Source: Paracoccaceae bacterium (lineage in GTDB: Bacteria > Pseudomonadota > Alphaproteobacteria > Rhodobacterales > Rhodobacteraceae). Taken from it: a DNA stretch of 6,666 nt. The stretch is from positions 213,149 through 219,814 of the forward strand of contig NVXA01000001.1 in assembly GCA_002746395.1 (NCBI GenBank), written 5' to 3'. Shown here one piece after another: positions 1 through 6,579 of the stretch; position 1 is the stretch's first letter; each line of letters starts with the position of its first letter. A program made the position numbers and the translations under genes. The notes under the pieces are model-generated. The model had not been told where the DNA came from. It made no database searches and saw only the letters and a list, made by a program, of their open reading frames with translations.

Positions 1-1244
1 CGCCTTGCTGGAAAAATGGTGATGACAAACGAAAGGGTTAACGAAAGGATAACCGCGCTAAGCACATCGCGCAGTTCCAACTTCGCCGGAAGACGAGACA
101 AATACCGCACATTCGGGTCCCAAACGCCGCCACCCATAATGCCATCAACGAACCCGAAAACCGGGTCGATATAGATCGCGAACAGACACCCAAGAATGAC
201 GCCCAGCGCCGTACCAACCAGCCCGATGCTCGCCCCGCTGATAAAGAATATCCGCATGATCGACCCTTGCGTCAGCCCCATTGTGCGTAAAATTCCAATA
301 TCCCGCGTTTTGTTTTTCACCAGCATAATCAGGCCGGAAATAATGTTCATCGCCGCGATCAGCACCAAGATCGACATCAGGATAAACATCACGTTGTCTT
401 CCACCTCCAAGGCCCGCAAAAACGCGCCCGACGCATCGCGCCACGTCCAGATCACCACGCGCGACCCCGCCGCCTCGATCAAGGCTGTGCGCATATCATC
501 CACGGTCTCGGGGTCCGCCACCGCGACCTCCAACTCGTCAGCCGAGCCTTCACGGTTAAAGAAGCTTTGTGCCTCCTCGAACGGCAAATATATCCGCGTG
601 CGATCAATATCCGATCGCCCGACTTGAAAAATATACGCGATTTTATAGTCGTTAATGCGCGGCGAGGTTCCAAACGGCGTTTTCACCCCGTCAGGTGAAA
701 TCAGCGTCACGAAATCCCCGACCCGAACGCCAAGCGTGCGTGCCACACCGGATCCAAGCGCAATCCCGCCCTCGCCAAAATCATCTAGTGACCCAGACGA
801 AATTTCAGGGTTCGCCACCAGCGGCAAGGTCCGTAAATCCGCCAGCGTCTCCCCGTAAACCTCAACACCCGTGTTGCGCGAAGTGGACGACGCCATCACC
901 TGCCCGCGAATAATCGGGGCCACCCGTGTAACCCCTTCAACAGCCGCCACATTGGCCGCCATTTCGGCGTAATCAATGATCCCACGGCGCATGCCGTCAT
1001 CGGTGTAATTCGTCTCGAATATCGTGACATGAGCGTTCGCGCCCAGAATTGTCGCCGTGAAATCCGCCCGAAAACCGGACCGTACCGCCATTGTTGCAAT
1101 CAACGCAAACACCGCCAAGGCAATCCCGATCAGGGAAATCCATGTCATCACGGAAACGCCACCTTCCGCGCGGCGCGCGCGCAGGTATCGCCATGCTATG
1201 GCCCACTCGAATCCCGCAAAGGGAGGCGTGGCTCGTCCGCTCAC
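1..1244 (-). CDS. lolC: LolC/LolE-type lipoprotein-releasing ABC transporter permease (3' end outside window)
   Basis: Inner-membrane permease of the Lol system, which with the LolD ATPase extracts lipoproteins from the inner membrane and hands them to LolA. The frame is open for 414 codons to the window edge and ends in TIFPAR; the family normally ends about 10-15 residues after this. The four-segment topology is visible: a first membrane helix at about residues 35-55, a large periplasmic domain, then three C-terminal helices at about 283-305, 327-357 and 392-410. The conserved cytoplasmic coupling motif RDIGILRTMG lies at about 312-322, and the family's WDP..RYLSRLPA stretch at about 370-385. 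The start is GTG at 1244-1242. It overlaps the TGA of the upstream gene by 4 bases and has an AAGGA ribosome site 7 bases before it; no ATG fits as well. Many alphaproteobacteria carry a single LolC/E-like permease, so the C versus E label is conventional. lolD is expected next, outside the window. Confidence 0.93.
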   Translation of the reverse strand, partial: MSGRATPPFAGFEWAIAWRYLRARRAEGGVSVMTWISLIGIALAVFALIATMAVRSGFRADFTATILGANAHVTIFETNYTDDGMRRGIIDYAEMAANVAAVEGVTRVAPIIRGQVMASSTSRNTGVEVYGETLADLRTLPLVANPEISSGSLDDFGEGGIALGSGVARTLGVRVGDFVTLISPDGVKTPFGTSPRINDYKIAYIFQVGRSDIDRTRIYLPFEEAQSFFNREGSADELEVAVADPETVDDMRTALIEAAGSRVVIWTWRDASGAFLRALEVEDNVMFILMSILVLIAAMNIISGLIMLVKNKTRDIGILRTMGLTQGSIMRIFFISGASIGLVGTALGVILGCLFAIYIDPVFGFVDGIMGGGVWDPNVRYLSRLPAKLELRDVLSAVILSLTLSFVITIFPAR

Positions 1245-1726
1245 CGGGTTTTCCTTAGTCGTCGGGATATAAGGCCAGAAATCTGGACGCCGCCGTAAAA
1301 GCCCCCCATCGCTCCGATCAGGGCAAAGACAAGTCCGTCAGGGCTTTTGGGCAGCGCCGGTTCGTACCCTGCCCAAGTAATTTGTACCAACTCGTTATCC
1401 GTCATGCGAAGGAAACTCGTGAAACGCCCCACTGCGTCGGCATCTTCCAATACCTTTTGGTCCTCGACGAGGTTGTCAAAACGCTCAAACGTCGCCTCCA
1501 ACTCATACACCGGAACGCCCAGAAAAACAGAGTTGTTGAAGGCTGCAAGTGCTTCCTCACGACTCATGTTCTGGTCCACCGCAGCGCGGTCGAATTCCTC
1601 TGTGACGATCCGCAACTCATCCACCGCTTCACCGAGGTGTTGCTGGTATTGCAGTGTAAACTCAGGGAACTGGGACATGCCAATTCCGAAAACCAGCGCA
1701 CCTACAATACCCGGCACATAACTCAT
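1241..1726 (-). CDS. DUF2937 family membrane protein, function unknown
   Basis: Small protein of 161 residues resembling the proteobacterial DUF2937 family, which has no assigned function. A hydrophobic N-terminal segment (about residues 4-18) is followed by the family-like stretch PEFTLQYQQHLGEAVDEL (21-38), then a mostly polar, helix-prone middle of about 90 residues. A glycine-rich hydrophobic segment (about 131-152) and a basic tail, SRRLRKTR, come last. This suggests two membrane anchors around a soluble domain that probably faces the periplasm. The ATG at 1726 is chosen because GAGG lies 5 bases upstream; the longer in-frame start at 1807 would lie inside proS and lacks family-like sequence. 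It begins 13 bases after proS, and its TGA overlaps the lolC GTG by 4 bases, so it should be co-translated with lolC. A role in envelope or lipoprotein biology is only a guess from position. Confidence 0.78.
   Translation of the reverse strand: MSYVPGIVGALVFGIGMSQFPEFTLQYQQHLGEAVDELRIVTEEFDRAAVDQNMSREEALAAFNNSVFLGVPVYELEATFERFDNLVEDQKVLEDADAVGRFTSFLRMTDNELVQITWAGYEPALPKSPDGLVFALIGAMGGFYGGVQISGLISRRLRKTR
1252..1256 (-). promoter_or_regulatory. Ribosome binding site of lolC
   Basis: AAGGA lies inside the last codons of the DUF2937 gene, 7 bases before the GTG at 1244. It supports GTG as the lolC start and, with the 4-base stop/start overlap, points to coupled translation of the two genes. Confidence 0.75.
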
Positions 1727-1739
1727 ATTAGCCTCACTA

Positions 1740-3077
1740 TTATACGTTTGCGTAAATCTCGATGCACCGATCAAGCGCGGCTTCTGGCGACACCTCGATC
1801 GTTTCACCTGTCCGTCGTGATGTTAGCTCCACCACGCCATTTTTCAACCCACGAGGGCCAACCGTGATACGCCAAGGGCAGCCAATCAGGTCCATGGAGG
1901 CAAATTTTGCGCCCGCGCGTTCATCCCGATCATCATAAAGCGGATCAAGCCCAGCCTTCACCAAACCGGCATAAAGGCTTTCACAAGCCGCATCTGCTGC
2001 ATCGTCACCTTGGCGCAAATTAACCAGACCAACACGGAACGGTGCAACGCTTTCAGGCCATATAATCCCTTTGTCATCGTGGTTTGCTTCAATCAATGCC
2101 CCGATCAGGCGGCTAACGCCAATCCCGTGAGAACCCATCTCAACCGGCTTGCGCGACCCATCCGGCATCACAACATCCGCCCCCATGGATTCCGAGTATT
2201 TCGTGCCAAAATAGAAGATCTGGCCAACTTCTATGCCCCGCGCGGACATCCGCCGATCTTCGGGAACCTCGTTAAATTTTGCCTCGTCGTGCGTTTCATC
2301 GGTGCGGGCATAAGGGGTTGTGAACTCGTCAAAGATGCCTTGGCACTGTGCCACATCGTCAAAATCGACCGCACGATCGCCCAGTGACATGTCCAGAACC
2401 TTGCTGTCATAAAACACTTCGCTCTCGCCGGTTTCGGCCAGCACAAGGAATTCGTGACTGTGATCGCCACCAATCGGCCCCGTGTCCGCTTTCATCGGGA
2501 TCGCCTTCAGACCCATGCGCTCATAGGTACGCAGATAGCTGACCAAATGGCGGTTGTAAGAATGCAGCGCACCGGCCTCGTCCACGTCAAAACTGTAGCC
2601 GTCTTTCATGTAAAACTCACGCCCGCGCATCACGCCGAAACGGGGGCGAACCTCGTCGCGGAATTTCCACTGGATGTGGTAAAGCGTCTTTGGCAATTCT
2701 TTATACGAGTTCACCGCGTTGCGGAAAATATCGGTGATCAATTCCTCGTTCGTCGGGCCGTACAGCATATCGCGGCCATGGCGATCAGTGATCCGCAACA
2801 TTTCCTTGCCGTAATCATCATAGCGCCCGCTTTCGCGCCACAAGTCTGCCGACTGGATCGTTGGCATCAACATCGGAATGTGACCGGCACGCTGTTGTTC
2901 CTCGTGAACGATCTGTTCCAGCCGTTGCAAAACCTTGAAGCCCATCGGCAACCACGAATATATCCCCGCGCTGGATTGGCGGATCATCCCCGCCCGCAAC
3001 ATCAAGCGATGGCTGGCGATGGACGCCTCCGAAGGGGTTTCTTTCATGATCGGCAAAAAGTAGCGGGTCAGGCGCAT
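1740..3077 (-). CDS. proS: Proline--tRNA ligase, short alphaproteobacterial type without editing domain
   Basis: Cytoplasmic class II aminoacyl-tRNA synthetase that charges tRNA-Pro with proline. It has 445 residues, the usual length of the short bacterial type. The N-terminal catalytic core holds motif 1 around residues 46-66 ([10 protein letters not shown]), the TNEE loop at 109-112, motif 2 at 139-164 ([10 protein letters not shown] and [12 protein letters not shown]) and motif 3 at 314-329 ([14 protein letters not shown]). The anticodon-binding domain covers about 345-440. The large editing insertion that E. coli-type enzymes carry between motifs 2 and 3 is absent; only about 150 residues separate the two. 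Clearing of Ala-tRNA-Pro would then need a separate protein. The start at 3077 is preferred over the ATG 27 bases upstream because GGAGG lies 6 bases before it and the family begins MRL.RYFLP. It leads the proS-DUF2937-lolC unit. Confidence 0.97.
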   Translation of the reverse strand: MRLTRYFLPIMKETPSEASIASHRLMLRAGMIRQSSAGIYSWLPMGFKVLQRLEQIVHEEQQRAGHIPMLMPTIQSADLWRESGRYDDYGKEMLRITDRHGRDMLYGPTNEELITDIFRNAVNSYKELPKTLYHIQWKFRDEVRPRFGVMRGREFYMKDGYSFDVDEAGALHSYNRHLVSYLRTYERMGLKAIPMKADTGPIGGDHSHEFLVLAETGESEVFYDSKVLDMSLGDRAVDFDDVAQCQGIFDEFTTPYARTDETHDEAKFNEVPEDRRMSARGIEVGQIFYFGTKYSESMGADVVMPDGSRKPVEMGSHGIGVSRLIGALIEANHDDKGIIWPESVAPFRVGLVNLRQGDDAADAACESLYAGLVKAGLDPLYDDRDERAGAKFASMDLIGCPWRITVGPRGLKNGVVELTSRRTGETIEVSPEAALDRCIEIYANV

Positions 3078-3083
3078 TTGCGG

Positions 3084-3088
3084 CCTCC
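3084..3088 (-). promoter_or_regulatory. Ribosome binding site of proS
   Basis: GGAGG on the minus strand lies 6 bases before the ATG at 3077. It decides that start over the upstream in-frame ATG at 3104. The site overlaps the self-complementary octamer CCAATTGG, but that element has no loop and is unlikely to block it as a hairpin. Confidence 0.85.
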
Positions 3089-3205
3089 AATTGGTTTGTT
3101 TCAATCGGGTTTATGACAACCCCGCCAGCCTTGCAATGGCACCTGCGACCGTTTGGCGTTAAATTGATTGCGTCGACTCGGTTTTTCTGCTTTAACGTGC
3201 CTCGT

Positions 3206-3215
3206 TGTCATGACA
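3206..3215. repeat. Perfect 10-base palindrome in the proS leader
   Basis: TGTCATGACA is its own reverse complement. The octamer GTTGTCAT that overlaps it (3204-3211) also occurs inverted at 3113-3120 as ATGACAAC. It could be an operator or half of a long-range stem in the proS leader; short palindromes also arise by chance. I cannot assign a regulator. Confidence 0.35.
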
Positions 3216-3256
3216 GATGGTCGCTCCGCCTTAGGGTGTGAAGACGTACCACGGTG

Positions 3257-3285
3257 ATAACATCGGCCTAAAGAATTTGGCTCAA
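3257..3285 (-). promoter_or_regulatory. Candidate sigma70-type promoter for proS
   Basis: On the minus strand TTGAGC (3285-3280) and TGTTAT (3262-3257) are separated by exactly 17 bases. Each matches the TTGACA and TATAAT consensus at 4 of 6 positions. Transcription would begin near 3250, giving a leader of about 170 bases before proS. The position, just after the end of the ppx group, fits a separate promoter for the proS group. The match is weak and could be chance. Confidence 0.35.
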
Positions 3286-3302
3286 GTCCAGGGGAATAAG
3301 AG

Positions 3303-3331
3303 AACGGCTCGCAGTAATGCGGGTCGTTTTT
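3303..3331 (+). terminator. Hairpin with T-run, best read as a plus-strand intrinsic terminator
   Basis: Arms 3303-3313 and 3318-3328 pair over 11 positions, including two G-U pairs on the plus strand, around the loop GTAA. Five T follow or overlap the end of the stem (3327-3331). Read on the minus strand, the two G-U pairs become A-C mismatches and the following sequence (CTCTTATT) is a poor U-run, so termination of ppx would be weaker. It starts 6 bases beyond the ppx stop, so it may serve as an imperfect two-way terminator. Otherwise it ends an unannotated plus-strand transcript or blocks antisense reading into ppx. Confidence 0.5.
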
Positions 3332-3336
3332 GATTG

Positions 3337-4803
3337 TCAGCCCTCAAGCACCAGTTGTGCATCCAGCCCCATGGTTTGTGCCAGTGATCCCAGCCGTTTT
3401 TCGACAGCCCCGCCACTTAACGCCCCCGCTGGCCCTTCCAGCGTCAGCGTCAGGTTTTCATCGCTTCGCATCAACGTCGCCCGATCCAGCAAGCTTGCCT
3501 GCGCGCCGGAAATCATCGCCCCCAAACGCATAGCCTTGCCCAGCGTTACCGCATCGGTAATCTCGGCCTCGCTTAACAACGCCATCATATCCTCGCCCAG
3601 CGATGCCACACCAGAATTCTTGTACCGGCTAAGGATCGCCAAGCCCAAAAACAGCCGGCCCGCATGGTCTACACCACCAAGGTTGGCCCGTGTAACCGCC
3701 TCGAAACACATCTCGGCGCGGTAATCGGGGTGCGCCTGCCAGCTTGTGTCGTGCAACAGGCACGCCGCCAATATCAACCGTCTTCGCGCAGCGTCCACAT
3801 CCGGATAAAGTGGCCGCAACCATTCATACAGCACACGCCCAAACCCCGGAAACCTTGCCGAGGTCGCCTCCACATGCCGGCACGCCTCGATCAACGGGTC
3901 CAGCCCACGGGTGGAGGGCAGCATTTGTTCAAAAAGCACCCCCTCGCGCAGCCCATAGCTAGAGATAATTACCTCGTCCGGTTCCTGCGCTTCCAACAGC
4001 CCCGCCATAACCCGCGCCGCCATTGGCACCAACGCCAAGCGTTCCTTGGAGGTATTCGTGTGCGCCTCCAACTCCTCGGCACTTTGTGCCTCAATCCACG
4101 CAACCGTCTCGTGTACCTGCGTGGCGGACAGCCGGTATTCATGCAGCACCTTGAACGGATACCCCCGCCGCGACATATCGAGCCGGGCAAGCGCGCGCCA
4201 TGAACCACCCACCAAGAACAGATGTCGGGCTTTTCCCCCCACATCGTCCAGCAATTTTCGGACCTCGCGGGCGATATACGCATCCACATCGCCGACGTAA
4301 TCCTGTAACTTCAACGGCCCAAGCGGTGACGTTGCACAGGCCCCGATGACACCGTCTTGCAACTGCGCCAATTCCATAGACGCGCCGCCAATGTCACACA
4401 CCACCCCGTTCGCTTTGGGCCAACCAAGCAGTACCCCTTTGGCAGAAAACGCCGCTTCCTCCGCGCCCGTGATGACTTGCAATTCAATGCCGGTTTCGCG
4501 CAGTACTTCGGCCACGAACTCCGGTCCATCGCTTGCTTCGCGCACTGCCGCCGTGGCGACACCGCGCAAGGTTCCGGCTTTCATGCCCTCGTTCAAGGCT
4601 GCGAAGCGTTTCAACGCCTCCAGCGCACGAATGCGCCCCTCGGGATTTAGACGGCCACTTTCGGCCAGCCCCGCGCCCAAGCCGCATAAAACCTTTTCGT
4701 TATAAAAATACGCCGGCGAGCGGGAAATCCCGTCAAAGACCACCAAACGCACGGAATTCGACCCGACATCCACCACCCCGACACGCGCCAGATCATCGCT
4801 CAT
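3337..4803 (-). CDS. ppx: Ppx/GppA-family exopolyphosphatase
   Basis: Predicted cytoplasmic phosphatase of 488 residues that removes terminal phosphate from polyphosphate, or from pppGpp; the two activities cannot be told apart by sequence here. The N-terminal part (about 8-305) is the actin-like Ppx/GppA fold. It has the phosphate loop VDVGSNSVRL (11-20), the acidic pair E115/E116 in ITGAEEA, and CDIGGASMEL (136-145), whose D137 and E144 match the metal/catalytic acids D143 and E150 of E. coli PPX. A second glycine loop, LVGGSWRALARLD, lies at 197-209. The C-terminal part has an HD-like helical domain with H351-D352 in CLLHDTSW. The ATG at 4803 overlaps the hdaA TGA as ATGA, with AGGGGG 4 bases upstream, so translation is probably coupled. 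It is the last gene of its group. The polyphosphate kinase gene often found nearby is not here. Confidence 0.93.
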   Translation of the reverse strand: MSDDLARVGVVDVGSNSVRLVVFDGISRSPAYFYNEKVLCGLGAGLAESGRLNPEGRIRALEALKRFAALNEGMKAGTLRGVATAAVREASDGPEFVAEVLRETGIELQVITGAEEAAFSAKGVLLGWPKANGVVCDIGGASMELAQLQDGVIGACATSPLGPLKLQDYVGDVDAYIAREVRKLLDDVGGKARHLFLVGGSWRALARLDMSRRGYPFKVLHEYRLSATQVHETVAWIEAQSAEELEAHTNTSKERLALVPMAARVMAGLLEAQEPDEVIISSYGLREGVLFEQMLPSTRGLDPLIEACRHVEATSARFPGFGRVLYEWLRPLYPDVDAARRRLILAACLLHDTSWQAHPDYRAEMCFEAVTRANLGGVDHAGRLFLGLAILSRYKNSGVASLGEDMMALLSEAEITDAVTLGKAMRLGAMISGAQASLLDRATLMRSDENLTLTLEGPAGALSGGAVEKRLGSLAQTMGLDAQLVLEG

Positions 4804-5501
4804 GCCGCCCCCTGCGCGCGCAAAACCTCGCCAGCAAGTCGCGGCGTAATTGCCCGTTTACGCGAAAGCCCGGCGCGGTCCAATGCCTCCACCGTGGCTT
4901 TGGCCGATGCGAAAGATCTATCAATCCGGCTAAGTAAAAACTGGATGAGGTCCGGCGATACCACCAATTGGCGGTCCGCAAAAAGTTTGACCAGCACCGC
5001 CGATAACAGCGCATCATCGGGGGCATCCAGTGTCGCCACCTCCGTGGCGCGAAGGCGCGAAGCCAAATCCGGCAGTTTGATGTCCCACCGCGATGGTGCC
5101 CCCTCGCCCGTTACCAACAGCGTGCTACCTGCACCTAACAAACGGTTGTGCAGATGGAACAACGCTTCTTCCGACTGGTCCCGCCGCGCATCCGGCAACA
5201 TCGCCAAGCGATGCACATCTTCAACGGCAACGCCCCCCGTTTCCGCCAAGGCAGCAATATCCTGCTGCGCCAAATCCACCGCGTCCACCACGGCCCCGCC
5301 AGATCGCACCGCCCAGACCTGCACCAAATGCGTCTTGCCAGAGGCCGCAGGCCCGCAAAGCGCCAGTTTCCCCGTCGCCCAACCCGGCCAACGATCAAGG
5401 GCTTGCAATGCCAGCGCATTGGTTGGGGAGACGAAAAAATCATCCCGCCCCAAGGCCGCGCGACTTGGTAAATCCAGAACCAGTTGTTCAGGGGTATTCA
5501 T
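4800..5501 (-). CDS. hdaA: HdaA, DnaA-homologous regulator of replication initiation
   Basis: A 233-residue AAA+ protein related to the ATPase part of DnaA but lacking its DNA-binding domain. The family binds the DNA polymerase sliding clamp and stimulates ATP hydrolysis by DnaA, preventing re-initiation. The N-terminus carries the clamp-binding motif QLVLDL (6-11). Walker A is GPAASGKT (50-57), with the lysine intact, and a Walker B-like strand VAVED lies at 91-95. The sensor 1 region LLVTGEGAPS spans 128-137, and the arginine finger is expected at R149 in PDLASRLR. A sensor 2-like helix (SFASAKATVEALDRAG) ends the domain. The start at 5501 is chosen because it puts the clamp motif at the N-terminus, as in the family, and has GAGGG 3 bases upstream. 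A 55-residue in-frame extension would lie inside the upstream gene and is unlike the family. It overlaps both neighbours by 4 bases. Confidence 0.93.
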   Translation of the reverse strand: MNTPEQLVLDLPSRAALGRDDFFVSPTNALALQALDRWPGWATGKLALCGPAASGKTHLVQVWAVRSGGAVVDAVDLAQQDIAALAETGGVAVEDVHRLAMLPDARRDQSEEALFHLHNRLLGAGSTLLVTGEGAPSRWDIKLPDLASRLRATEVATLDAPDDALLSAVLVKLFADRQLVVSPDLIQFLLSRIDRSFASAKATVEALDRAGLSRKRAITPRLAGEVLRAQGAA

Positions 5502-6568
5502 TCGCCCTCGGTATCCTCTTCCGGCCCACGGTAAAGTCTGCTGTCGCGGTAATTCTTGATACCAAAGCGCCCCAGAACCCCGATGCACGCCGCCGCAGGC
5601 ACCGCAATCAACAGTCCTGTGAACCCGATTAGCGAGCCGAACGCATAAAGCGCAAACATCAACCAAACGGGGTGCAGCCCGACCGAGCTGCCAACCAGTT
5701 TCGGCGTCAGGTAATTCCCTTCAACGATCTGGCCGGTCACAAAAATCGCAGCTACCACAGCGATCCAAACCGGATCATCCCAGAACTGGTAAATCGCCAA
5801 CCCGATGGAAACCGTTCCGCCCACCGTGGACCCCACATAAGGAATAAACGTCAGCGCGCCCGCCAGCAGCCCGACGACCACCCCGAATTGCAACCCGACG
5901 ACGGCCAGCGACACTGCGTAAAAGATGCCCAGAATCGCACCCACCGTCATTTGCCCGCGAATGAACCCCGCCAGTACCTGATCAATCTCGCGCCCGATTT
6001 CGCGAATTACACCCACGTGTTGGCGCGGCATCCAACTATCGACCACAGCAATCATCCGGTCCCAGTCCAGCAGCAAATAAAACGCCACGACCAGCGACAC
6101 GAATATCGTCAGAACAGAACTGACCGCCGCAAGGCTTGAGGAAAGCACCGTGTTGGCCACCGCAACCCCCTTGCTGCGCAACGTATCCTCGAACGACGAT
6201 AACGCTTGGCGAACGTTTGAATCTTCTTGCAACAACGACGGGAATTTTTCCGTCAGGAAATCCAGCAAACTGGCCACCAGTTGTGGCGAAGTTTCAATCA
6301 ACGACGACACCTGCCGGAATATCAGCGGCACCAACAACACCAACGCCAACAGCATAAAGATCAACGCCACCACCGATATCAGCACCGTCGCCCATGCCCG
6401 CTTCATGCCCCAGCTTTCCAGCTTGTCGGCCACCGGATCCAGCAGATACGCAAACGCCGCGCCCAGCAGGAACGGCGCAAGCGCATCGTTCACCAGCCAT
6501 AAAAATGCGATGAAGGCGATAAAACCGCCGCCCCACCAACGCGCTTGTTGTCCAACACTCAAACCCAT
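5498..6568 (-). CDS. AI-2E/PerM family membrane transporter
   Basis: Integral inner-membrane protein of 356 residues, the typical length for this family (also called UPF0118/PerM). Hydrophobic stretches lie at about 13-45, 58-86, 148-168, 206-226, 228-262, 266-285 and 298-335, giving roughly eight helices. Between the second and third stretches is the long amphipathic region (about 86-145) usual for the family. Conserved signatures are FIPYVGSTVGG (241-251) and the block from VEGNYLTPKLVG (282-293) through GFTGLLIAVPAAA (315-327). The C-terminus is acidic. Despite the name, members have varied or unknown substrates; AI-2 export is shown only for a few, and no substrate can be inferred here. 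The ATG at 6568 has AAGGGG 6 bases upstream and follows the previous stop by 11 bases. Its stop overlaps the hdaA start as ATGA. Confidence 0.92.
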   Translation of the reverse strand: MGLSVGQQARWWGGGFIAFIAFLWLVNDALAPFLLGAAFAYLLDPVADKLESWGMKRAWATVLISVVALIFMLLALVLLVPLIFRQVSSLIETSPQLVASLLDFLTEKFPSLLQEDSNVRQALSSFEDTLRSKGVAVANTVLSSSLAAVSSVLTIFVSLVVAFYLLLDWDRMIAVVDSWMPRQHVGVIREIGREIDQVLAGFIRGQMTVGAILGIFYAVSLAVVGLQFGVVVGLLAGALTFIPYVGSTVGGTVSIGLAIYQFWDDPVWIAVVAAIFVTGQIVEGNYLTPKLVGSSVGLHPVWLMFALYAFGSLIGFTGLLIAVPAAACIGVLGRFGIKNYRDSRLYRGPEEDTEGE

Positions 6569-6579
6569 AATCCGCCCCT

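Larger units (their letters stand above)
3078..3336. other. Intergenic region between ppx and proS
   Basis: A 259-base gap separating the two minus-strand gene groups. It contains, from high to low coordinate, a hairpin with a T-run (3303-3331), a weak sigma70-like promoter candidate reading towards proS (3257-3285), a perfect palindrome (3206-3215) and the proS ribosome site. I see no tRNA, no recognised structured RNA family and no convincing protein-coding frame. It is the only sizeable non-coding stretch in the window. Confidence 0.85.

Noticed and set aside
1727..1807. 27-residue N-terminal extension of the DUF2937 gene
   Set aside because: It overlaps the 3' end of proS out of frame. 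The ATG at 1726 has its own ribosome site and puts the hydrophobic segment at the N-terminus.
2454..3116. 220-codon plus-strand open frame opposite proS
   Set aside because: It lies fully antisense to a complete, motif-confirmed proS, has no family resemblance, and reflects the base bias of the opposite strand.
3113..3241. 42-codon plus-strand frame in the ppx-proS gap
   Set aside because: No ribosome site before its ATG, no recognisable sequence, and frames of this length are expected by chance. It would need ribosome profiling or conservation to revive.
3664..4203. 179-codon plus-strand open frame opposite ppx
   Set aside because: Antisense shadow of ppx, rich in R, P, H and Q, with no recognisable domain.
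5093..5632. Plus-strand open frames opposite hdaA (also 4894-5559)
   Set aside because: Low-complexity, proline- and serine-rich translations antisense to hdaA; shadows of its codon bias.
5502..5666. 55-residue N-terminal extension of hdaA
   Set aside because: It lies wholly within the transporter gene. The family starts just before the clamp-binding motif, and a better ribosome site serves the ATG at 5501.
5672..6139. 155-codon plus-strand frame opposite the AI-2E transporter
   Set aside because: Rich in N, Q, H and R, the expected antisense image of hydrophobic membrane helices.
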